NCBI GenBank assembly: GCA_034509735.1
Contig: JACGWO010000012.1
Span: 24,333,188-24,397,187, forward strand
Origin: Sesamum alatum
Taxonomy: Eukaryota; Streptophyta; Magnoliopsida; Lamiales; Pedaliaceae
Reading direction: 5' to 3'
DNA: 64,000 nt
Positions 1-11,288 of the stretch are shown piece after piece. Every line of letters starts with the position of its first letter. Position 1 is the first letter of the stretch. The translations under genes were made by a program, and so were the position numbers. The notes below the pieces were generated by a model. The model saw nothing but the letters and a program-made list of their open reading frames with translations. It was not told the DNA's origin and did no database searches.

Positions 1-364
1 GGTTCTAAAAGGGATACTTCTGTTGCAGATATTGGGTGAATTTGAATTCTAAAGCAACCATTGTACTAGAAAACATTTTGATCTGAAGTGATAACTTGAA
101 TAGTTCTAAAAGGGTAACTTTTGCAAAATAGTAAGGCTGTGTATCAAATCAAATTAAATATTTCAATGATAATCATAAATACCTGTCACTTTTGGATCTT
201 ATGGAAGATAGAAATGCTTGAGTTTTAGATGGGGTAGGAGAACAGTGATTTTATTGAAGAAAGATCTTTGCGGTCTGTCATTTTATTTGAATGAGGATAC
301 TTTCCTGAAAATTACATCTCTTTTACCGACTTCTAAGCTAATATACAGAACTGTATTTACAGAT

Positions 365-412
365 ATATATCTTTTGTGTGTGTGTGTGTGTGTCTATATA
401 TATATATATATA
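365..412. repeat. (GT)n(TA)n microsatellite
   Basis: A run of GT dinucleotides is followed directly by a TA run. It is a compound simple repeat in non-coding sequence near the left edge. Confidence 0.85.
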
Positions 413-466
413 GCGTATGAGAAGCACCATTGAGTGCCCATTTAATGACATTCTCTTTCTGGGAAA

Positions 467-930
467 AGGAAAATCATTTAACTGTCAAACTTGAAAAGAT
501 TTTACATTTACTAGCAGATGACTTCTGTGGGGATGAATACTTACATCTTTTTCTTTGTTTGGTTGTATGATTAGATACTTTATTTCATAGTTCTACCCTT
601 TCTTGGATGCGCAAACTCAAGGGTAGCTTACTACTATTGATCATCAAATATATTTGTCTGTGGGGGTTATACATGGTTATACTCAAGAAGAGGGAAAAAT
701 CACATAACTATCAAATGTGAAAAGATTTTCCGTTTACTAGCAGATCTCTGTCAAGATACTTTTTTTTGTTTCCTTTTCTTTTCTTTTGCTTCTTTGATTT
801 GAGATACTTGTATCATAGTTCTACACTTTCTGGATGTTCAAACTCAATGATAGCTAATTATCAAAGGAAAAACTCAATGGTACTTATTACTATTGATCAA
901 GGAATATATTTTATCCATTGGGGTAAAGTT
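467..930. repeat. Diverged tandem duplication of about 230 bp
   Basis: The stretch beginning near 467 (GGAAAATCATTTAACTGTCA, then AAAAGATTTT and TTACTAGCAGAT) recurs from about 692 with the same order of blocks: GAAAAGATTTTCCGTTTACT, then ATAGTTCTAC, then CAAACTCAA, then TTACTATTGATCA. The copies differ by many substitutions and small indels. No coding sense was found in either copy, so it is probably an old intronic or upstream duplication. Confidence 0.6.
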
Positions 931-1402
931 TACTGGATTGGACACGGGAAGAGTAAGAAAGATTAGGTCCTACAGGTCTCTGTCCTTCGTTTTTAAGCTT
1001 ATCGTTAATCAAGGTGTGCAGAGTTACACTTGAGCAGCACAGTACCAGACCACCTAAATAAAGAATCACTTATATGCAGGCCAGACTTGCAGAGGTGAAT
1101 TCAATGATTGGAAATAATTCAAGAAATGGTTTTGTTGATAAAGATATTCCAGGTTTAAGTGAAGCAGTTCTACAGTAATCACTGTAACGTCATTGTCTCG
1201 TATTTCACTTTATTCAGGTCTCGTGATGATATTGTACAGACTTATTTTTTTTAGTTAGTTGATAGGGTTGGCTTACTTTTCATTTGTGGTGGTCAGGTCG
1301 TGTTTTACAAAAGTTAGCTTCAGCACATTGTCAATGTACTAATCATTCTACGGTATTCTATTTGGAAATAAAGATAGTTACTTTATGACCTCCATTCTGT
1401 AG

Positions 1403-4400
1403 GGTGTACGTGGATTTTCTCACTATAGCCAATATGGTGATGGAAACAATTTGGAATCAGCTGATGATGCATCAAGATATGTACAATATAATGATCCTGA
1501 ACAAGTCAGAAGCTTAACATGGAGTGTTGAGATGCGCCAGTTACCAAATAATGAGAATCCAATACCTGACATTGATAGGTTGGCTTGATAATTTTCGGAG
1601 TTCTTATGAGTGTTTAATGTCGTTTCATGGTTTAGTGTCAATAAATTTTCATGTATGACTTAATAATACAAATAACTTGAGTAGTATCAACCCAAGTGAT
1701 TTCATATGTTAATAGCCTCATCACTTATTCAGCGTAACTAAGTTCTATTGTCTCATTATTGATGTTAAATAATCATAGAAGATATGGGTGGAGATGTAAA
1801 TACCTGAATAATTTGCTGAAGGTATGGGAGCTTGTAAGGCTTGTTGGTGGTTGGAATTGTTTGGCATAAGGAAGCATGATCTTTTCTAGTGTAACTGATT
1901 ACAATAACTGTGAAGGAAAATTCTATGAGTATCATTAATATAACTAGTGAAATGGTGGTTTGTTTCTAGATTTTACTTGAAACTGTGTTGCTTAAACATC
2001 GCCACTAGTGTGCTTTGTCAAAACGACAGGTGCAAAACTGGTGGAGGATTTGAAAAACATAAGCATAGCTGATATATCTATGTTGCAGACTTATTCACAC
2101 ATTTTCTATAAATGCAAACCTGTTTGTTTGTGTTTTCATTTTCAGCTTTCAGTTTCCTGAAAAATATGTATTTTTAATTTTGTATAGATCTTTGTGTGAC
2201 CTGAGAATATGTTTAGACTAGTTCATGAGATTGTGTTTTATATTGAACTGTGGTGTCAAATTAATATATTTCCAGCGAGACAAGCATGCACTTTAATTAT
2301 TGCTTCAAAAACTGAAAACAGGAAATGGAAACACAAACAAACATAAAACGGTAGACTTAATGATTTCGACCATCAACATTAATTTCTTTAAGATTGTTGT
2401 ATCTGTGACTCCACTAAATTGGAAACATCGGATTAATTGAGCAACATATGCTTTTTGATGTTGCTTTGGCTACTTTTTTAGCATCCTTGTGCATTGTTTT
2501 TAGTTTTATCCTTATTATTCTGATGCAAACATGCATAATTGTTATTCTTGTATTTAGATAAGTCTTTAAGTGTTTTTGCCTTTCCTCCACACTCCTTGTT
2601 TTTACTAGTTGGATAATTGTGCATGCTATTTTACGTTCTTCAGTGCCTGATTGCTTTTTCACCATATAAATTATGTGAATTTTTCTATGATAATTGTTAC
2701 CATTGAGAGCTATAATACGTTTGCTTTTGTTATGTTGTTAGAATTTATTGGTTTCTTGACTTGCCTAAGTTTGTCAATGTGAGGCTGGTGGGCTGGATAT
2801 TTATTTTCTTAAAATCCGGCCACCTGTATTTTGGCTGTTACTTCCTTATAGACTCTTAATTTAATTAATTTCATTTGCTTTCCTTGAGCTTGTATGTTCT
2901 GCCACATCTCATATTCCACTATTTTTCATGGCTGTAGCTTGCATTGTTTCAAAGGAGTGGTAATTCAGATTAGCTTTTTGGTTTATTATTAGTTGTCTAC
3001 TTAATGGTGGTGAAGACTACATCTAACGCATTCCCTTGTATAATAGGCATAGAATCACATTTACAACAACCTGAAATGAATTCTTTATAAGAAAATTTTT
3101 AGATTTTCAAAATTACTTTAGTTTTTAATGCTCTTTCCCAAATAACTGTTTGATACAAATGTTGTCCGAGTAGGATCTGCTTACCATCTCACCGGATGTC
3201 ATTTGTCTACTTGTAAACCAGTATTAGCATGTGAAGAAACCAGATTATTGTTGTATTTCATACATTTATCGTTCTTCAAGCACTAAGTGTCTTATAAATC
3301 TTTTTTTAATCGAAGAAGTTACCTTCACAAGCCTGGCGCTTCCTCCATTTTCTTCACCTGGTCCTGTTAATCTTGAAATATAATTACTGTATGATGCTGA
3401 GGACTGTGATTGGCGTGATATATAAATTTAAAGCAATAAAAAGATGAGTCGTGGAAATGCTGGCTGGTATACTTAACAACTAACAACGTTATATAGATTC
3501 TTGTAGCTTCCTAATAAATAGTACTCTCTTGCACAAAATTTCCGGGATCGCATAGCTCTAACATGCTACAAAATATCACTTACTGAATCTTCTTTTAGCT
3601 TTTTTCTACTCTGTTATCGCTTTCAATATTAGAAGCTAGGAAATACTCTCCAGGATCTCAATGTCATATTCAGATTCATGAAATCTTTGTACGTTAACTT
3701 TTTCATGGAACTTATCCTGCTCAGTTTATCATTTCATTATCAATTATTTTATTCATGCTGACCGATTAAAATTACAGAAATGTTGCAGGCCATATTGTGG
3801 AGAATATTCCTGAAAGAAATGGGTACTTCGCGGGATCTGAGCAAAGAACCACTGATCAATTTTCCCATCCTCCAATGATGCACAAGGGCGTTGGTTCTTT
3901 TGATTCAGAAGGTAATACCCCTAATATCTCATGATAAAGTGGCTTATCTTGTTCCTATGCGACATATAATAAAAGTTCTACTGCAGAAGATGGACCTGGA
4001 ATAGAGGGCTTTCTAATTATTGGAGATGCTAAACCAGGATACGAACTCATCGCCTGTGGATATCCTGTACGTGGAACTTCTCTCTGTATGTTTCAGGTAT
4101 GAGCTAGGGTATTCATATAAAATGGTTTACATTTTTTAGGGTCTACATTTCCTGATAAATTGTATCTTTCTTTATCATTTTGCTCCGAATACAAGTGGGT
4201 TCGTCATTATCCAGATGGCAGAAAGCGCTATATTAAAGGTAAGTATATAAATTGGTTTTAAGTTTGAGCCATGGATCTTCTTGGGCTTGTTCAATTAAAC
4301 TTGTTGCTCATATGATGTTGTTCTTTCTTAAGAAATACTTATTATGTCCACTTTATTTCATTCTGTCTCAGGAGCTACAAATCCATATTACGTAGTGACA

Positions 4401-6232
4401 GCTAACGATGTTGATAAACTTATTGCTGTTGAGTGCATACCAATGGATGAAAAAGGACGACAGGTAATACAGTTTTGCCTCCTCTATTACTTCTTATTTT
4501 TTACCTATTAAGTGCTGTCTTCAAATGTATATCTTATATACAAGAACAAATTAGAAACTGGAACACATGAGAAACGAATCACTCAGCTTAAGTACTTAGT
4601 TACTTATTTGTCATTCAATTCCTTAATTGCTGCCTTTTGCTTTGGACACTTGCGTAACAGATGCAACTTTCACTGTTTGCTGTGCCATAACATTAAGTTT
4701 CTAATTTGCATACCATATTGCATCATTTTCAGGGTGTTCTTGTCAGAACCTTTGCCAATGATCACAACAAGATTACACGTGGTGAGCGCAATTTCAGTGA
4801 AATAAGAATTTTCCTTTAACATGTGAAATCCTTAAAAAATCTATGGCAATAATTTCACTCCCATGTATAGTAACTTGTTTACAGTTTTATATACACTGGT
4901 CGGGGAAGTTTGTAAGCTCACTCATATTTGGCGATCTTGTTAAACCATGTGTTTGTTGTATCTATTTAGAATAGCTTCAATTATTTTCAACTTTCCTTGT
5001 TTCATCTCTATTCTGCCTTCAGAAAGTGGATCCCCGCACCCAAAGATGAGGTTGTTCAAGCTAAATATATTGAGAAGGATACTTCAGCTTCTGTTGCTCC
5101 ACAATAACCAGTCCTTCAAGATGAGGTACAATAAAAGTTCTACTGCAGAAGATGAACCTGGAATAGATGGCCTTCAAATTATAGGAGATGCTAAACCAGG
5201 ATACAAACTCCTCGCCTGTGGATATCCTGTACATGGAACTTCTCTCTGTATGTTTCAGGTATGAGCTAGAGTATTCATATAAAATGGTTTACATTTTCGA
5301 GGGTTCACATTTACTGATAAATTGTATCGCTCTGAATACAAGTGGGTTCGTCATTATCCAGATGGCACAAAGCAGTATATTGAAGGTAAGTATATAAATT
5401 GGTTTTAAGTTTCAGCCATGGATCTTCTTGGGCTTGGTCAATTAAACTTGTGGCTCACATGATGTTGTTATTTATTAATAAATATATATTATGTCTACTT
5501 TATTCATTCTTTCTCAGGAGCTACAAATCCAGATTACGTAGTGACAGCTAACGATGTTGATAAACTTATTGCCGTTGAGTGCGTACCAATCAATGATCAT
5601 GGACGACATGTAATACCGTTTTGCTTCCTTTATTACTTCTTATTTTTTTACCTATTAAGTGCTATCTTCAAATGCATATCTTATATATAAGAACAAATTA
5701 GGAACTGGAACACTTGAGAAACAAATTAGATAGTTATTTGTTGTTGTGTGTTTCTTTGGACACTTACCTAATTGGTGCAACTTTCACTATTTGCTATGTG
5801 ATAACATTACATTTCTAATTTTGCACACCATATTGCATCATTTTCAGGGCGATCTTGTCACAATCTTTGCGAACGATCACAACAAGATTACATGTGGTGA
5901 GTGCAATTTCAATGCAATAAGAATTTTCCTTTAACGTGCGAAATCTTAAAAAAACCTGCAGCAATAATTTCACGCCCATGTATTGTAACTCGTTTACAGT
6001 TTTATATACACTGGTCGGGGAAATTTGTAAGCTCACTCATATTTGACGATCTTGTTCAAGCATGTGTATGTTGTATCTATTTAAAATAGCTTGAATTATT
6101 TTCAACTTTCCTTGTTTCATCTCTATTCTGCCTTCAGAAAGTGGATCCCTCCACAAAGATATTGGGAAGGAAACTTCAGCTTCTGTTGCTCCCCAATACC
6201 AAGTCCCTCAAGATGAGGTGAAGGATCTGTAA
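1403..6232 (+). CDS. Protein with two tandem AIR9/A9-like (Ig-like) domains, 3' part of gene
   Basis: This is the 3' portion of a multi-exon gene; its 5' exons lie upstream and were not identified. Exons read from GT-AG sites: 1403-1578, 3778-3911, 3987-4096, 4196-4238, 4372-4463, 4733-4781, 5023-5258, 5343-5385, 5518-5609, 5848-5896 and 6138-6232. They join without a stop into 373 codons ending at TAA 6230-6232. The first two exons encode a polar linker (VEMRQLPNNENPIPDI). Next come two copies of one domain: GIEGFLIIGDAKPGYELIAC, WVRHYPDG, ATNPYYVVTANDVDKLIAVE, TFANDHNKIT; the second copy starts GIDGLQIIGDAKPGYKLLAC. The WVRH and YVVTANDVD signatures resemble A9/Ig-like repeats of the plant microtubule-associated protein AIR9 and related coiled-coil proteins; I cannot name the gene. 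The C-terminus is short and acidic (DEVKDL). Exon 5518-5609 ends in CAT before GTAATA, weaker than the CAG of its sister exon. The function is unknown; a cytoskeletal role is a guess from the domain. Confidence 0.6.
3968..6220 (+). repeat. 1.16-kb tandem duplication of five exons and their introns
   Basis: Unit 1 (about 3968-5129) and unit 2 (about 5130-6220) align along their whole length, exons and introns alike. The offset at the left end is 1162 bp. Both begin AATAAAAGTTCTACTGCAG and both end in CAAGATGAGGT. The copies differ by scattered substitutions and small indels. Because the junction falls inside an exon, the last exon of unit 1 runs directly into the first exon of unit 2 (5023-5258). 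Confidence 0.9.
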
Positions 6233-8414
6233 ATTTGATCAGAAATGCTGGAATAAGGTAGTCTATTTGCACCTAAACATGTTGGTGTTGAAGAAAAAGC
6301 ATAGAGAAAGGGGTCATTTCGTTACTCTTCTTTTCTTTTTCAAATCCATGTCTTTTCCTTTCTTCGCAAGGCTTATAATTTTCTTAAGTAATCTATATCA
6401 GTGATTCTGGGAAAAATAACTAGTATAAAAGTGAAGAACATTTGGAAATAGTTCTTAAAATTAGGTAAAAGTTGGGAGTGCAGTGTTTGTTGAAAAAGTA
6501 ATTCACACTTAAAATTATTGCAGAAATTAGTAGCATATCTTTTCATCATTCTCCTTCCTATCTTCTGCTTCTTAACTAGCCTCCTTCTCCCTCCCCCTCC
6601 TATATAAAATATATGTATATATATAGAGAGAGAGACAGAGGGAGAGTCAGTTATGGTGAAATATTTTTTTTTATTGTGGTTCTCTTCTCCAATTAACTGT
6701 TCTTAATTCTTTCTTTAACAGGAAGAATATATTGTGGGCAGAATGTTGATTATGATGGATTGTTAAAGAAAGTTGCAGCTCTCCATCTTGATTTTTTTCC
6801 ATTTTTGTTTGTAGTATCAATGTTTCTTAGATTACAGGGTTGATATCTAGCTTTAGCATGAAGAGATTGTTCTTCTTTCCTGAATAGATCCTAAAAATAA
6901 CTGGCTTATCATTGGGACCATCGATTCTGTATATATTTTCTTATACATGCTTGGAGTTTTTCCCCTCATCAAGTATTTTTCACATTTTGCTTGGCCTGAT
7001 GGATTTTGAGTGTAGGAATTCAAATCCCTAATAACAAATCCACCGGCATACAATAATTCCATATTGAAAATGAATTTCAAGTAATTCAACTCTCATTTTG
7101 AACTATATTTTGTAAAATCTCCATATTAAAAAGATTAGATGACCGATTAGAGAGAAATGAATAATATAATAAAGGGCCGAAGAAAAATCAAATGGGTTAT
7201 CTAGGATCGAGAGAAACATAAATAAATTCATCTTCAAAACGACGATACATTACATTAATGTAATTACGTAACGACGTCGTTCCGTATACATTGTACCAGC
7301 AACATAATAAGACCAACAAATAGGACATACATTGTCTTATCAACCGGTAGAGTACCAAACTAAATCTATTGATGCCGAAGGGCACAACATAACCATCATT
7401 CCTAATGCAACGACGACCAAAAAAAGAAAATAGAAGGAAAGAAAAATCATTTCAGTCTCGCCACAAGGGCATAAACAACAAACAACCGCGCATCAAACCA
7501 GCAACCATGTATATGTTGTTGTTTCTTCAGGGCGCGATAAAAAAGATGAGTGTTGGACCAAAACTGGTGCTGTAACAATCGACCTCAACATTTATAAAGC
7601 AATAATACAATATAACATTGATACCCAAGGTATATGATATGGGTTAAAAAGAAAGATACAACCTGCCGTACAAAAAAAATACGATTAGTAAGATGGTACA
7701 ATATATGACCTGCCACTAAGAGGAAGAAAGGTACGAGTTGATAACAAGAATACAACTTGGGACGGATGGCCGAATAAAGATGAGGATTTGTGAAAAAAAG
7801 AAAATACAAGCTAAAAGAAACGAGCTCCAACTCGCCCCAAGAGGGGAAGCTTGAGCTAGAAGAAGAGCTTGAACTCGTATGTTAAAAGGAGAATGTACGA
7901 TCTCAGGGAAAAGCGCCTCTTTACGAAGTACTATCTAATAATAATATTGTTAAAGGGAAAATAAATAGCAATTTATCCCCTTGTATTTTTTAAAATGAAG
8001 CAATTTACTCCCCTGTGTTTTCGAAAATGAAGCAATTTACCTCCCTAATTTTGGAAAACATTGGGGGGTAAATTGCTATTTTTTTTTATAAGAGGATAAT
8101 TTACTCATTTGCAATATTACATAAATTACATTAAACCCTATTCTTAAATATCTGATAAAAATTTTCTTGTGCGAAGACAAGCACTAAAGAAGATTTAATT
8201 AAAGATATTTTAGAAGTCATCTCATGAGATCTATAAATAACTCCGCGAAGAGCAGGAGAAGGCAGTCAAGAAAAGGAATAGAAAAGAGAGTAGAGATGTA
8301 AAGTTTGAGTAATTTATGAGAGTCTTAAAGAATCTTGAGGTCTATGAAATTACTTTTTTTTAGGGAAAGGTAAATTTCAGTAAGAAGAAACATACAACAA
8401 TAGTATCAATTTAT
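6233..8414. other. Gene-free interval after gene 1
   Basis: The start is probably the 3' UTR of the gene that stops at 6232. A TA/GA simple repeat lies near 6605-6640. From about 7180 to 7900 the sequence is AT-rich with no open frame that resembles a protein. A small foldback sits at 7963-8086. No gene is supported here. Confidence 0.5.
7963..8086. repeat. Short foldback element
   Basis: AAATAGCAATTTATCCCC at the left end is matched by its inverse, GGGGTAAATTGCTATTT, at the right end. The middle holds two direct copies of AAAATGAAGCAATTTAC. Related sequence recurs at about 21783-21960 in the first long laccase intron, so it is probably a MITE. Confidence 0.55.
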
Positions 8415-8618
8415 CTAGCCAAATCCTGCCATGCTATCCTCCAACAAGCGGAAGACAACTATCTTCTCAATTGAATTCGGCTTGTAAAGCACCAACAGTT
8501 TCAGCCTAATTTCCTCCACTATAATTAGAGCCAAGGTATCCGCTTTCCTGTACGTATTTTGAAAAATTCGATGATTCCGTTCCTCCCAAATGTGATAGAC
8601 AAGCAACGCTAATGCCAC
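8415..8618 (-). pseudogene. LINE reverse-transcriptase C-terminal remnant
   Basis: The minus-strand frame reads YHIWEERNHRIFQNTYRKAD and then IVEEIRLKLL before its stop. This is the characteristic last segment of plant non-LTR retrotransposon polyproteins, just after the zf-RVT domain (family knowledge). Only about 67 codons remain; reverse transcriptase, endonuclease and gag are absent upstream on this strand. Downstream of the stop, on the minus strand, there is a run of eight A (8352-8359), which could be the element's poly(A) end. This is a 5'-truncated dead copy. No target-site duplication was identified with confidence. Confidence 0.65.
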
Positions 8619-9126
8619 CCGACTATCTACATCTACTAAGTGTTTGCCTCGCCATCAAAGGGTGGCCCATTGCACTCTTAACTGTGCATTGCATGTACGG
8701 CCAGTGCCATCAAACCCGCCTTCGTATATGCATAATGCACAGTAGAAAATTATTTTACATTAATGAAATTTACTTTATATTAAAAAAAATTAAAAAAATC
8801 TTTAGGTCTAGAAAAGTTTCTTTCCGCATCAATTTATCATTGAATAATATATTTATACAATATAATATTAATACCCAATGTATCTATTTCTTCAAAGCCA
8901 AGAGCATGTCTTGCCTAATTGATTCAAGAGCTCAAAGCCCACTTAAAATAAAATCAATGGATAAACACAGTTCAAAAGGCCAAAGCTACCTGCAACCTAG
9001 CTAAAGCCTAGTGGCAAGACCAAGCTAGTCTAAGCTCAATTTTAGCCCGTTGGTGGTTTAACTAACTCGATTGACACGTTAACAACACTCTAACACTTAA
9101 AATGATATGTCGATCAAGAACACATC

Positions 9127-9308
9127 AGTTGGGGATAAACCTGTCAGTTGTATTTCCCCTAAATAGGCTATTTTTCTACTAAAGTGGTAGGTTCTCCTCC
9201 TGCTCGTGTTCGCACAAGCAGTTGGGAATAAGCTTGCCAGTTATACTTCCCATAAGTACACGGTTTTTTCACTCATGTGGTAGGTTCCGTTTATGCTTGC
9301 ATAACACA
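9127..9308. repeat. Two tandem copies of about 90 bp
   Basis: CAGTTGGGGATAAACCTGTC...GTGGTAGGTTCTCC in the first copy corresponds to CAGTTGGGAATAAGCTTGCC...GTGGTAGGTTCCGT in the second. The copies lie immediately next to each other and are diverged. Confidence 0.6.
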
Positions 9309-9353
9309 CCAATTAATATACAACGAGAATAATCAATCGACAAATATATTATA

Positions 9354-9565
9354 GGGATAATTACACTCCTCTCCCCTGAGGTTTGGTGTAATTACACGTA
9401 GACCCCATGTGGTTTGCAAATAGGTCCCTCCGCTAGTCAAAATTCACTGAATTTGTTGATATTAGATAAAATGTTTTTTGAATGAAAATCGATATTTTAC
9501 CCTCAATTGACTTATTACTGAATTATTATAGGTCAAATAAATATTTTTATGATCAAACTTAGATG
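9354..9565. mobile_element. MITE family A, truncated (left half only)
   Basis: It starts GGGATAATTACACTCC and keeps the family A inner blocks: GGTTTGGTGTAATTACAC, GTCAAAATTCACTGAATTTG and TTGACTTATTACTGA. The inverse right end found in the copies at 24303-24842 and 55434-55978 is missing. Confidence 0.65.
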
Positions 9566-9661
9566 TTTTTAGAGTTTATAAAATCTTAGATGTTATATTA
9601 AAGATAAGTTTTAAAGTACTTGGATGAAAAAAAGGCGATTAAGTGTATAAGATGTTAGTCA

Positions 9662-10005
9662 TTCGCTCTCAACACACTTTCACTCTCGCATAACAAGGCT
9701 ACGAGTTTCTTGGTCATTTTATACACTCTACAAGCTTATTTTAGCTTCTATTTATATACCCCAAGCACTCCACATCACTCAATTCATTGTTAGTCCCCCT
9801 TTAATATTAGGACTTTCGAGAAGCTCTTTTGACCATTGTGGTGCTACTGGTCCTGGACCCCGATACGCATAAAATATTTTTATATTTGTAAAGATTTCAT
9901 GATTCACTCTCAACACACTTTCACTCTCGAATAACAATTCTACAAGTTTTTTTCTACACTCTATAAGCTTATTTTAGCTTCTATTTATATACCCTAGCAC
10001 TCCAC
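9662..10005. repeat. Spaced direct repeat of about 110 bp
   Basis: TCTCAACACACTTTCACTCT...GCTTCTATTTATATACCC occurs at 9665-9785 and again at 9905-10005. The copies are separated by about 120 bp. It could be a 240-bp tandem unit or the direct repeats of a very small LTR element (TRIM). No primer-binding site was recognised. Confidence 0.5.
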
Positions 10006-10420
10006 ATCGAATAGGAACATCGAATGACCAACCTTCTTTTCAGCAATAATATTTTCTTTTCTCTTACAATGTGTTCTCTCGTTAACATGTTTAACTGATT
10101 CCTTAATTTTCAGTTAAAGATACAGTTAACTCTTGATTCCTTGTATTGTGAGATTTAAATTGTATTTTCTACTATCATTTAGTTAGGTATTTGTTTTATT
10201 TTCGATGATTTTATTACAAATAATCTATTTCTTGAATAATTTGTACCATTGTTTTTCATTTCCAAAAATATTTACTAGTCAACTGAACTATCAATTCCGT
10301 AATTGTTTAATTAGTTCAGGATTACTTGCTAATATTTACAACTCAAATGGTTGATATTCTATCTTGAGGTTATAATAGGCATCATAAATGAAGTTACGAA
10401 ACATAAAATATAAAATAAAG

Positions 10421-10844
10421 GGTGAATTACACTAATCTCTCCTGATGTTTGGCATAATTATAGATATCTTTTCATTGTTTGAAAAATTATAAATAGCCCT
10501 CTAAAGTTTGTAATTTTTAACCGAAGGTTTGGAATTGTCCATTTTGTCCTTGATTTTTTTTTTAAATTATAGAAAAATCAGCTGAAACAAATTATATTAT
10601 TGATCCTCTGTGTAAAAAACGTAAGAAACCTCTTCCTACGCATTCTAGTCCAAAAAAATTCATAAAAATTTAAAAAATAATTCAATTTGCATAAGGGCAT
10701 TTTGGTCAGTTCACCCATAAAAATTGGATGAAAATGAGTTATTTGTTAGACAGATACAATCTCAGGGGTATTTGTAATTTTTGAAAAAATTAAAAAGTAT
10801 TCGTAATTATGTCAAATCTCAAGAGAGATCATTGTAATTCACCC
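10421..10844. mobile_element. MITE family B, complete
   Basis: It begins GGGTGAATTACACTAATCTC and ends with the inverse, ATTGTAATTCACCC. Inner blocks shared with other copies are TCAGCTGAAACAAATTATAT, GATCCTCTGTGTAA and GGGCATTTTGGTCAGTTCAC. The flanks TAAAATAAA and TAAAATATT agree at 7 of 9 bases, consistent with an old 9-bp TSD. Confidence 0.75.
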
Positions 10845-11288
10845 TAAAATATTCACCCTAAAATATAATAATATCTGTCGAAATATAGGCAATCACAAAA
10901 GGGATGTGTCAAAACTACATTTACGGACAAGGAAAAAAGAATCTCATACTCAGCATTGTGGCTAAAGAATATAAAATGTGTATATATAAGTTAGTCACAG
11001 TAACAGTCGTTACAAGCGTTTCCTTCATCACTATCTTTCCTGTTAAAATCGAAGTACAAACTAAACATGGAGAGCTAAAACTCTCAACTCTGTTAGAGTC
11101 TGCAAACTTTCATTCCTTCTCTTCTCAGGAAGATGACAGCTTTGTCAAATTGAACCCCGTCGTCTCATGCAAGAAATTAGAGTTAGCCCTTCAGCTCTTA
11201 AAAGCTTCCTCAGAAGGGAAAGGAGGCATTGCTGGGAAGAAAATCTCATCACCCGGTTTGTCGTTTTGCTTCGCTGATCTGTTTGTCA

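Larger units (their letters stand above)
8619..11288. other. Repeat-filled interval without genes
   Basis: It contains a 90-bp tandem repeat (9127-9308), a truncated family A MITE (9354-9565), a spaced direct repeat (9662-10005) and a complete family B MITE (10421-10844). The remaining 10010-10420 and 10850-11288 are AT-rich with no recognisable gene. The right end abuts the 3' end of the minus-strand PPR gene. Confidence 0.6.

Noticed and set aside
7963..8086. Possible microRNA precursor
   Set aside because: The arms pair, but the sequence recurs in laccase intron 2 and has MITE-like ends; no conserved miRNA recognised.
8612..9004. 130-codon plus-strand frame
   Set aside because: Starts antisense to the LINE remnant and continues through AT-rich sequence; no protein-like features.
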